Source: Zerene cesonia (taxonomy: Eukaryota; Arthropoda; Insecta; Lepidoptera; Pieridae). From it: a DNA stretch of 64,000 nucleotides. Of this stretch, positions 46,301-55,900 are shown in pieces (the first letter of the stretch is position 1; every line of letters begins with the position of its first letter). The notes beneath the pieces were generated by a model. The model searched no databases. It was not told the DNA's origin and saw nothing but the letters and a program-made list of their open reading frames with translations. The position numbers were made by a program, and so were the translations under genes. The stretch lies in contig NW_024045134.1 of assembly GCF_012273895.1 (NCBI RefSeq), positions 744,001 through 808,000 on the forward strand, given 5' to 3'.

Positions 46301-47689
46301 GGTGAACCTTGCCACTGTCGATCATTTCCTGTGACTATGCAGGTGGAAAGTTAGTTATCAATATCCAATTCCAGTTGGACATGGGATTCCCGGTGGAAGC
46401 GTGCAAGAAGTCGCTCTACTACACGAACAACTCGAGCATGGAGGCCGCCTCCAACTGGCTGATGGAGCACATGACGGACTGGGACTTTGCCAACAAGTTT
46501 GAGCCGCCCGGCTCTAAAGCTTCCGGTGAGTTTTTTTTAATATTTTTTTTATTGCAGTTATTAGTTAATTGGATAGGATTTTGAAAAATGCACATACGAC
46601 AAAGACACGAATACTTATTGTATTGATGGTAGTGATATGCTTTAATATATTTGATTTCTTTTGTTGTGTGCAATCAAAGAATTTTGTTGCAAGCGTCATA
46701 GTTATTTTTGTGAGATTCCATACACATCTTGATCATAAAAATCCAAGCTATCGGAGCTATTATCTTTTTTTTTATAATTGAAGCTCACACAAAACTTAAT
46801 TAACATTCTAAGATGACGCGTCCGGCGTCGACGTGGACCCAGCCAGCGTGGAGCAGATCACCAGCATGGGTTTCACAGCCGTCCAAGCTGCCAAGGCCCN
46901 NNNNNNNNNNNNNNNNNNNNNNNNNNNNNNNNNNNNNNNNNNNNNNNNNNNNNNNNNNNNNNNNNNNNNNNNNNNNNNNNNNNNNNNNNNNNNNNNNNNN
47001 NNNNNNNNNNNNNNNNNNNNNNNNNNNNNNNNNNNNNNNNNNNNNNGTGTGGAGCAGTTTGGTGATAGTGTCGACGTGGAGTGCATTATAGTAATAGTGT
47101 AGGGGTCAGATAGCAGAAATTAGTGTTAACTCTTAGTCGGAATAAAAGAATGGAAACATCTAAAAATCAAAAAAAGGAAACATCTCAGTACCTTTTAGAT
47201 TTTAGTTTAAAATATGTAATTATATTATTGTTACGTGTATGCCATAAGTAGGTTTATTATAAAACACTCATCAATTGCTCATACATGTACATACGTATTC
47301 ATTTTCATCATTCTTGTACTAAAATGATGAACTGACGATCGATTATTTGCAGAGTACAAACTGGTGGCGTTCATATCGCACATGGGCACGTCGACGATGG
47401 TCGGCCATTACGTGTGCCACATCCTGCACGAGGGACGCTGGGTGATTTTCAATGACAATAAGGTACTTTTTAACCGACTTTTAAAAGTAGGAGATATAAA
47501 TTCGATGTTTTTATTGCTTTATTACATCAAAATTTTCGTTTGGTTGAACCGATTTTTTTAGTTTGTCCAAATAAGAAAACTTTTTATGATATAGGATTTT
47601 TATAATATTATTTATTTATGTTCCAGGTCGCGCTATCAGAAAACCCCCCCAAGGACCTCGGCTACTTGTACCTCTACGAGAGACTGTGA
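37307..47689 (+). CDS. Ubiquitin carboxyl-terminal hydrolase 5 (isopeptidase T)
   Basis: USP5 cuts free, unanchored polyubiquitin chains into monomers. Coding exons: 37307-37411, 40044-40169, 40267-40452, 40615-40721, 41283-41448, 41838-42005, 42557-42718, 43034-43137, 43386-43569, 43925-44136, 44617-44739, 45271-45385, 45876-45989, 46375-46525, 46813-gap, 47353-47462, 47627-47689. All visible junctions keep frame. The ZnF-UBP domain (WKCEKCDLTNNLWLNLTDGS, then CGRRFF and GGNDHA) is followed by the USP Cys box (NNLGNSCYIN, catalytic Cys about residue 333), two UBA domains (LLDMGFPVEACKKS and ITSMGFTAVQAAKA), and the His box (GHYVCHI). The visible exons give about 760 residues. The end of UBA2 and the linker lie in the 147-base gap. 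Intron 1 holds a nested antisense gene. Confidence 0.95.
37755..37929 (+). repeat. Interspersed repeat, GAAGTCGGTTAAAAA-tail family, in USP5 intron 1
   Basis: This is the most complete copy of the family in the window, running from AAACCGTCTTACAATTG through CAGCTTTCAAATAAAAAAG to GAAGTCGGTTAAAAATT. Confidence 0.75.
38513..38518 (-). terminator. Polyadenylation signal of the nested receptor-like gene
   Basis: AATAAA on the minus strand, 45 bases after the stop codon of the nested gene. Confidence 0.6.
38563..39750 (-). CDS. Intronless seven-helix receptor-like membrane protein nested in USP5 intron 1
   Basis: A single 395-codon frame starts with ATG at 39750. Hydrophobic segments lie at about residues 7-29, 38-60, 88-112, 160-180, 289-317, 335-358 and, weakly, 364-380. 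Segment 3 ends in LVVDNYMHY, where class A G-protein-coupled receptors have D/ERY. Segment 6 contains FWSPVMF, like the CWxP motif. The NPxxY of segment 7 is not seen. Between segments 4 and 5 is a loop of about 110 residues with N-glycosylation sites (NCS, NKT, NYS, NNT) and several Cys. Lack of introns suggests an origin by retroposition or old intron loss. I cannot name the ligand or subfamily; an orphan or non-GPCR seven-helix protein is possible. Confidence 0.75.
   Translation of the reverse strand: MFKSVDFYLGIFLILSGFFISLLNLTSVLRAKNKFSHILMSENIFLICIGVAFLIRGVYSLDPHSMSMEEFEERMLMKPHDQTLNCGFPSLFLSYGPLILSMVNSFLSLVVDNYMHYQMLKDERIKDNEDVVQNFSDNMQSERKFKWNSVVDFLKRNSSYITIFFQWLIPIVLSIFLYPMNVQELSMSEMRNFHDHCINILDLTEKNCSLNSNVELHKYISSPINYLETLEQDSNDNKTAEVNFVLNNVFKILSNYSNNTEFSYTQMSKSARTPKLDHNCMKVCVTDNKSILLYMFILAFISIFVPITISIGILTKIHTMTVKNVNVKSYVTKEVLYNALFWSPVMFDTFLSLILCSYSMHSTRMSLFNVIANVYQVVKNFMNTKHFKGNMIVPV
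39889..39898. other. Assembly gap, 10 N
   Basis: A short join in USP5 intron 1, about 140 bases upstream of the nested gene's start codon. Confidence 0.99.
44838..45010 (-). repeat. Interspersed repeat, CGGGCGAAGCCGGGGC family, in USP5 intron 11
   Basis: Inverted copy with GCCCCGGCTTCGCCCGTGG, ATAAATGGGCTACCTAACAC and a run of CAAA units at the other end, matching 27597-27765. Confidence 0.75.
46900..47046. other. Assembly gap, 147 N, inside USP5 exon 15
   Basis: The gap interrupts the second UBA domain after QAAKA. Its odd length suggests a sized gap. Sequence after it shares GTGTGGAGCAG and GTCGACGTGGA with the exon before it. Confidence 0.99.
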
Positions 47690-48037
47690 TGCCAGGAACG
47701 AGGCGATGCGCCTGACTTCGGCCGCCAACTGCAATGTCTTAGACTGCGTTAAAATACATTGAGCAGATTGAACGGGATAAAAAGCACGGTTCAAAACCGT
47801 TAAAAATTAGATTTAATACGATATTTGATTGTGACATTGAAATAGTCTTAAGTCTTCACATTGCTGATCAATTGATCTGCATCTGATCAAACAAATTGTG
47901 ATTAATGGAAGATACTTGTATGGATACTAATATTTTAATGTGGTTCTCTTGATACGCATTTTTATTAATTTTTAATTTGCAATAGATTCTGTTGTGGGTG
48001 TTATTGTAAGAAAATCTTATACACTATGAACTTATAC

Positions 48038-48043
48038 AATAAA
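48038..48043 (+). terminator. USP5 polyadenylation signal
   Basis: AATAAA about 350 bases after the USP5 stop codon, within a run of overlapping A-rich signals. Confidence 0.6.
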
Positions 48044-49036
48044 AATAAAAAATAAAACCCTGTTTACACCCAATAAAGACCTTTCTTGGTTAAATCTCTG
48101 TTAAATATTAGTTTGAATGAAATATATGTTTTTCACAACCATATGAGTTACATCCATACGAAACCATTTTATTGTAAATTCATAAAGCTACATACATATA
48201 TAGTTTTTAATTCTTAATAACTCCATGAATCATGAAGCTCTCTCATCAAACTAAGTTTTAAGATATTGCTTCTAATATTAATTACACTATAAATTGGTCT
48301 CATTATCACGAAAGTTGTGATATTTCATTTGAAAGCCTAAAATATGTGTACCAAAGCTTAAATAGCTAAAAATCTGAGATTCTGTATGATAAGTATCGTT
48401 TTATACAAAAATTACTTACTCATATAGGATGTATAAGTAATAATTAAAGCTTTTAAAAATATAGTTACGACTTTAACTATAAGAATTACTTGAGTCATGC
48501 TTCTTTTCAAAAAATATGTAGTGATTGAAAATTTGTGGAAGTCTTTCTATGTAATATTGTTATTAATAATTTTTTTTTTGCAGATGCAACATTTTTATTT
48601 GACTCGAAAGTTGTTGTTTTTAAGAACTATTGTATTAAATAGGTAGATACTGTGAAAATTCAGATGTTTTATGTCAAAAATGTTAGATGAATTTCTATGT
48701 GTATAAACAACGAATAAATTATTGTCTTAAATTTTTTGTTTCATTAACATTATTGTGCAAGCCCGCGTCCCTATCCCTTCAAGTTGGAATTTTCTCGTTT
48801 CATTTATTTCCTTTATTAGCAACGAAGATAGCTACATACAATAGAACAAAATGTTATAGTTCTTGCAACTTTAAATGTATTAGCTTCTTTTTTCTTTCCT
48901 AGGCATAGTACACAGTATCAATTCTGTGGTTTGGGCAAGAATTATGCAATTTATTTTAATTATAGATGCTTTGTACACACTCAGAATAGCAAAATAAAAG
49001 CCAGACTTTATAGAAAAACATTTCTGTAGATAAATA

Positions 49037-49140
49037 TTTAGCAGTCCACTCCGGCTACATATATAGCCAACAGCCCTCCTCAATAAATGGCCTATCTAAT
49101 ACTGAATTAATTTTCAAATCGGATCATCTTATCGATTTGT
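49037..49140 (-). repeat. Interspersed repeat fragment, CGGGCGAAGCCGGGGC family
   Basis: Degraded inverted copy with AGCAGTCCACTCCGGCTACA, CCTCAATAAATGGCCTATCT and CAAATCGGATCA. Confidence 0.6.
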
Positions 49141-49202
49141 ATTCTATGTAACTAATATACTCAGTTACCTTTTTTTTTATAGTGGGGAAATCTTGCATAG
49201 AT

Positions 49203-49233
49203 ACCCACGACCCCCGGGGAAAAGGTCGTGGGT
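49203..49233. repeat. GC-rich hairpin within a transposon-like fragment
   Basis: ACCCACGACC (49203-49212) pairs perfectly with GGTCGTGGGT (49224-49233). The surrounding 150 bases are GC-rich and look like a fragment of a repeat. Confidence 0.55.
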
Positions 49234-49628
49234 TTTGTCGGATTCCTACTGACTAGAACCCCACTGTGTTTCGTCAAGCCGCGTAAGTGAAGGATCAACG
49301 GGTACTTGTAAGATTCGTCCGCGACCCACTCGGCGGATACTCAGTTACCTGCAAAATGTATCATTACTTTGGTGATAAATCATTTTGTACATGTGCTATG
49401 AAATCCATATTAACAAGATATTTAATAATTGTACCCATGATTAACATGACCTATTACACCTATTACAGTTAAGCTACAATAGTTGTTTCATTTAAGTAAT
49501 AAAACAAAAACTGTTATTGTATTATGTAATTTTTTTTAAGTTCATATAATCAGGTACATTTGTATGGGTGACATGTTATGTTACAGGATATTTAAGATAT
49601 TAAAACAAATAACATTGTTTAACTAATA

Positions 49629-49634
49629 TTTATT
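49629..49634 (-). terminator. MRPS18A polyadenylation signal
   Basis: AATAAA on the minus strand, about 30 bases after the stop codon. Confidence 0.6.
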
Positions 49635-49661
49635 ATCTAAATCTGAATTATAAATGTATAA

Positions 49662-50911
49662 TTATCGCTTAAACTTGTCCTTTTGATCTGATATTTTCTT
49701 CATGAAAATAGTGGACTCATCAAAGTAAGTGTTGAACTTTTTGTATCCATATCTTTTCTTTGGATCCTTCTTACAATATGATGGAGTTAGGTTTATCATA
49801 AGACCTGAAATTATATATTAAAAATTAAAGTTAATAATTACTATCACTACCACTACCTTGATGCATCAGTAGTGATTTAAAATAATGTAGATCTATAATT
49901 GATTGCCAATTTATAAATAAATGACAGAATTAGGACTACCAACAGTTTTAAACTCAATGAATGTAATTTGAAATTCCTATTTTATAAAAGCGAGACACAA
50001 CAGGAAAACAAACCCACTAAATTACCACATTCAATTGGTAACATTATATTATAAAACACTTCAGTTAATATAAGAAAACCATGTTTCATTTCATTTTACA
50101 TTTGTGTATCCACTTTAACAGCATTACTTATATATTAGTTATAAAAATATAGAAAGATATTGATTTGTATTACTTCATTAAAGAGAAGATTAGCGCACAG
50201 TTAGTGTTTAACTTGACCGCCTCCTTGGTACAGTGGTTAACGGGTGAGCGTAGAACCGAGGGGTCCTGGGTTCAATTCCCGGTGGGGACGCACAAAAAAA
50301 AAATGTCTCGGTCTGGCAGGACACAGAAGGCTGATCACCTACTTGTCCTTAAAGAAAATCGATCAGTGAAACGGATGTACATCATCTGCCCCATACCCCA
50401 CTAGGGGACACGGGACTTCACTTTTTTAGTGTTTAACTTACCAGCTTTTTGTGCCATTGTCACCATTTTGCCAACTTTATACTGTTGTCTCCGACACAGA
50501 CCAGTGATACGACGTGGTAGCATGCAACCGTCTGATCGTACGAATTGGCTCAATATCAGAACATCCGTATGTTTAACATCCAACCCCAGTTTACACAAGT
50601 AACAAATCGGTTTGTCGGTTTCAGGTAAAGTCAAGCCAGGTACATTTTCTGCCTTTATCATCAACTCTGATCTCGGCGAAGGGATTGTTACACCTTCGAC
50701 GACTAATTTATTTCCCTCTTTATATTCTCTCACTGAAAATGTATAGATAAATTTTAGGTTATGTTATGATCATTGTAAATGAATATTCTCGTAGATACTT
50801 ACATTCTTTTACGTTTAATTTTTGAGTTAAGGAGAGTGACCGTACAGATGTTGATGTAATAGCATTTTTGAATAAAGAAAAAGTACTTTTTGTAAGAAAA
50901 GCCATTTTCAT
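49662..50911 (-). CDS. Mitochondrial ribosomal protein S18A (mL66)
   Basis: Exons 50803-50911, 50442-50732 and 49662-49804 join in frame to 180 residues. The protein belongs to the bS18 family, of which animals have three mitochondrial paralogues; S18A sits in the large subunit as mL66. The core reads ICYLCKLGLDVKHTDVLILS, then QFVRSDGCMLPRRITGLC and RRQQYKVGKMVTMAQKAG, matching the family signature of CxxC, QF, LPRRITGLC. The first 30 or so residues are basic and Ser/Thr-rich with almost no acidic residues, as in a mitochondrial import signal. Two ATG codons (50911 and 50905) are possible starts. Intron 2 holds a SINE in opposite orientation. Confidence 0.92.
50216..50412 (+). repeat. tRNA-derived SINE, best-preserved copy
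   Basis: A box TTGGTACAGTGGTTAA and B box GGGTTCAATTCCC head a body containing ATGTCTCGGTCTGGCAGG, GATCACCTACTTGTCC, ATCGATCAGTGAAAC and CCCCATACCCCAC. It lies in MRPS18A intron 2, antisense to the gene. Other copies are at 5822, 33735 and 51368. Confidence 0.85.
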
Positions 50912-52916
50912 ATAATTCTATCCATGAATTCTACTTATATTATTCTTCGTACAACCATAATGACTTATGACAACGACAAGAAAATGACATAACAATTTGT
51001 CATATTGATGATCAAACTGTCAGTGGTAATGCGACAAAAAATGGATCACTTACACTGGACATTGGCGCAGTCCCTCTGTTGGGTGAAGTCATTAACAAAA
51101 AGCAGAAGAAGAAATATGCATCATTACCTATGTATATAAAGTAATTGCTATTCATTTTTATACAAAAAAATATTGTTGACATCTGTCATTATAGTTCTCG
51201 ATACACATTTTTCTCTTTCATTCCAAAACGAGACAAGTATCACTTTCTTTTCTCGTTTTTAAAATGTATAAACAAAATTATTTCACGAGTGATACTTTAA
51301 ATAAATAGTGCAAAAATAATATTTTAAAATGGCAATGTTTTTGTATCTATCATAATATTATGAATTGTGAAGTCCCTTTTTCAGTATTTGGGATATGGGG
51401 CAGGCCGCAGGTGATGTATTTCCCATCTGTATCACTAGTCGATTTCTTTACAGACGAATTTTCCTAATAACAAATATTCTTTAATTCCACCAGACCAATA
51501 TATTTTTTATAGTCTTCCCGGAAATTTAAACACAACTCCTAGATTCTACGCCCTCGTTTCAATCAGCTAAGGGGGTGGAAGGTATATTATTGTAGAACTC
51601 TTGCAAAATAAATAAAAAAAAATGAAAAGTAGGTAATGCACCAGTTGATCAAACATTTTACTGTTCCAGAATCCAGTTAATCGTAAAAGATACTTCGAAT
51701 ACTACAATAAAATGAAAAAGAAAATTCCAAGTCCTTTGTATATATCGATATCGGTTATAGGAGTGTATCTCTTAAAATTTATTAATTATGTGTATTATTT
51801 TTTAATAATACATTTAGTTTAGATTATGTATTCGATTCCCAAATAGATTTAAAAAATGCAATTAAGCGGACAAAGAATATTTATTGACTTTACCACTAGA
51901 TCACTCGTCTTGGTCTACATTGTAATTAACAATAACTACTATTGCTTTGTGTTGCTATGTTATAGTTAATTAGCCAATATTACCGATGTGTTTGCCCGAG
52001 AAAAATATTTTTCTAAAGGAAAGTAAAACAGTTTATCTGGAGAAAAAAAAAACAATCGATGATGGAGATGCATTTATTAATCAACAAATACACATGTTCA
52101 CTTAACTTGAGTAATTACACATAAAACGTATATAAATATTAAACACATTATTAAAATTTAAAAATGAATAACATATTTCGTTTCCTTATTATATAAAACG
52201 CCATATTTCTCCATAAAACATACATATTATATAGTATAAAAATATCGTATGGACAATTTTAAGGCCTGAAAAAAGAAAATTATTTGATGGTGTTGAATAG
52301 TTTATTCCCGTTACTTTTATAAGTAGCTTTTAGATTTTTTTAGATTTATTTAAGCGTGTGAGCGAAATTTTCTAGATAATGTAGGTACGCTTATAAAATC
52401 GTAAAGGCATAACTGGACGGTATTACGTAAGCCAAGCATGATTGTTTATAAAATGCATTAAATGCAAAATAAAAGTTCTGCATTCAAAACTTACAACTAA
52501 AATCCAATTATAATGACTAATATTTCAAAGCGAAACATAAATATATTTTGTACGATATTAAGGCCCAAAACAAATCTTATACACTAGCATATATTATAAA
52601 ACATAACTAGACGATTAATTATAAATTAGTGAGAAAGAATTAATTTGGGAAATCTAACAGCATGCAATTATTATTGTGCTGTTTAAAATGGATCATTCTT
52701 AGAGTTTCACTTAATATTTAAACCGATCGATTTTAGAACGATCGATTCGAAAACGAAATATATGACATATTGCCAGAACTAAATATCTTATACCTAGTAT
52801 ATTGATTCGGTAGAAAAGTAACCATAATTATTCATTTGCAAAATTATAAAAAAAAACATGTTTTTCACAATATTAGGTATATGAGATAAGGTATTATAGT
52901 AAGTATTAAAATAATT
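50912..52916. other. Intergenic stretch
   Basis: It lies between the MRPS18A start and the 3' end of the repeat-exon gene. No gene is recognised. A short GC-richer fragment near 51.06 kb (TTGGCGCAGTCCCTCTGTTG) looks like a repeat relic, and a truncated SINE follows at 51.37 kb. Confidence 0.5.
51368..51462 (-). repeat. Truncated tRNA-derived SINE
   Basis: Inverted 3' part of the SINE family: AATACTGAAAAAGGGACTTC, CTGCCCCATATCCC and CTGTAAAGAAATCGACTAG when read on the minus strand. Confidence 0.7.
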
Positions 52917-52922
52917 TTTATT
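52917..52922 (-). terminator. Polyadenylation signal of the repeat-exon gene
   Basis: AATAAA on the minus strand, about 72 bases after the stop codon. Confidence 0.65.
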
Positions 52923-52993
52923 TACAATGCAGTCTGTCAGTTTCCCGTATAGATATCGCAGAGAATAAGAGGGGAGATGTTTTTATGAGATTT

Positions 52994-55900
52994 TTATTTG
53001 AAAGCAGTGAGGCCCTTGCTCAGAAGGCCGGCAGCACCCTCGGCACCATCGTGGGCCTTTGTTGACAAGTTTGAGACTAGCTGTAAAAAAAAATAAAATT
53101 TTTATAATTAGGGTATAAACACACATAATAAAGACGTTCCCAAAAACGAGGGAGGTCGACTCGACTATATTTTTGTTTTGTTTGTTTTACCCCGAGTTTT
53201 AAACCGATTGACGGAATTATTTTTGTGTTTGACAGGAAATAGATGTCATTCAGTTACATATTATAATCAGGAGTGGTACCTCCCTGTCGGTGACCTTTTT
53301 GTAGGAAAGGTTCATTTTATGTTGATTTATTTTCGTGTTCGCTAATTCAATAACACGCTAAGAATGAAGACGATTTAGTAGTAAGCGATAATTATATGGA
53401 GTTTGTTTGTCACATACTGATATTAAAAAAATACTTTGCTTAAAAAAAAAAGGCAAAGACAAAAAAATTCATCAATCATGTAGACTTTTTGTTGTGCTAC
53501 TCCTTAATCAATTACTAGACAATAATCAGACAATTTACCAAAGCAAACGGTGAAGGAAAACATCGTCAGGAAACCGTCATGTCCGAGAATTAAAAGTTCA
53601 ACGACATGTGACATCTGCCAACCCGCACTTGGCTAGCGTTGTGGATTATGGCCTGAACCTTCATATGAGGACTCTGTAATGATGATGATGATGTTGAAAT
53701 ATTCCACATTGACATATGATTTCCTAAACTCACCGCGTCTCTCTTCTCATTGAGGTATTTATCAGCGTCCTTGATCTTGGCGTCGACAACTTCTCCAGCG
53801 TTCTTCAGGCCCTGGTCTGCGGCGTTTTCCACTCGCTTGAGCGTGTTGTCCACGGTGCTGTGGACCGCGTTAGACGCATCGGCTGCGGCCTTCTCAGCCG
53901 CTTTCTTGGACTCCTCCATGGCAACATCTATAGGCAATGTACAATATTAAAGATCCTTATTATTTATTAATTATTACATATAATACTTTTTTTAATCAAT
54001 CATTGGAAATTGACCACAGAAATTACAATCGGCATTCAGATAGTAACGTCAGAGTTTTTTATGAGTGTCACTCTGTATTGGTGTCCTCGAAAAATCCTGC
54101 AGTGGACATATGGTTGTACATAGTGGCTTATTATGATGACAATAATTTATTATCTTGATACCATTGCAGTAAATATTAATGTTTATTAGTAATGTTTTTT
54201 AGTGGGACATGCTTTAGTACGATCGCGCCTGCTGGTGGATAGAAATGTCCTAAGATCGAGCACGTTTTCCTAGAAAGTACCCGTCCAGTCTAGATCCAGT
54301 CTAGATGATTCCTTAATTATACTCGTCGGAGAACACAGATTCAAGAAACATATAGAGCGGTGGGTGGAGGTGCGGTTCGAATGAGGAATAGAACGTCTAA
54401 AGCGCTATAGCTATAAACTAATAATAGTGATCACTTACTGGCAGCTCTTTTGGCCTCTTCAGCAGCAGCTTCAGCCGCCTTCCTGGCTTCCTCCTTCGCG
54501 GCTTCTGCGGCCAATCTCGCTTTCTCCTTGGCGTCTTCAGCTGCTTTCTTTGTGTGGTCCACTGTCGCGTTGATGGTGTCTGTAACGATATTTTTACAAT
54601 CAATAACTATTACTCACTAAATCGATATGCAGTTTTAGTTTAAATTAATACATATAGCGCGTCTCAAACGAGATGGTTAACTAATAAAATATATTACACT
54701 GTTACTCAAACAGAAAAATGTTAATACACAACGAATATTCACATTGTCGTTAATTATTTTAATAAATAACACAATATTTCGTATGACGCAATAAAACCGT
54801 CAAAGTTATAATTTATATTATGAACACCAAGTCGATTTAACAGTACCATGGAATTTCATCGACTCTGTTTAACAACAGTAATCACAACATTTTTAGCAAT
54901 TCACACAACATCGTAAAACTTACCTTCAACAAAATTAATCGTTAGTACACAAGGAAACAGAACTGAAAACTTTAGTACCTTTACCGCTGTCAATTAAACC
55001 TTTTCCCGAAGATTCATTATCACCCGACACCAAACTTGATACCATATCTACAATTACGCAAAAGAAATAAGTTCAAGCAAAGGTGCAATAAAAAATAATA
55101 AAAGGAGACATTGAGATAAATAAAGAAGTATAGAATTAAGAAGAAGCAATCATACAATACCTTTAGCTCCATAAACTAAAGAGGCACTTTTATCATAAAC
55201 AGTGCCTGCTACATTTTTTGTTGTATCTACTGTGCTCTGAACTGTGCCTGATACTGTATCTAAAATAATAATTTTTTTTAGCCATGAGATCTAATGGTTA
55301 ATTCGTCTTGCCAAATTTCATTCTAGCCAGATTTAAGGACAAGATATACCTTTAGCGCTATCTATTAACGATACTCCTTTACCAAAAGCAGATTCAGTAA
55401 CTGATTTAGTGCTGTCTACTGTGTTTGCTACTTTATCTAAAATAATAAATTATAATGTAGCTATACATGTATATGAACAAAATATCAAAATTTGCTGTAT
55501 TAATAATGTTGCTGCAACGATAAGCGAATGACTCATGAGTATGTCGCAATTTAAAACGATGCCAAGCAAATAACATGACATGGATTCTACCTGTTGCGAT
55601 TATTACCAATGACCTGCCCTTTTCCAAAACAGATGATACTAAACTCTTGCTTGTATCTAACGCACTGTGAACAGTGTTAGTTAAAGTATCTACAAACATA
55701 ATCAAACTGTAGTAAAACAGTACCATCGTCAAAAAGCAATGATAAAATGAGTGAAACAAGTCTACCTTTATCTCCGCCGCCTAATGAGAATCCACTAACA
55801 GGCGAGGCAGCAGTATTTACATTGCTACCTGTATTAATACTTATAGCACTAGTTATTGAATGCACAGTGACCCATACCAGACGACTAAAGAAATGATTAA

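Larger units (their letters stand above)
48060..49628. other. Intergenic stretch
   Basis: The genes on both sides end here (USP5 on +, MRPS18A on -). No gene is recognised. Contents are a repeat fragment at 49037-49140 and a repeat-like hairpin at 49203-49233. Confidence 0.5.

Noticed and set aside
53750..53950. 66-codon frame on the + strand
   Set aside because: Antisense shadow of the GC-rich second-last exon of the repeat-exon gene.
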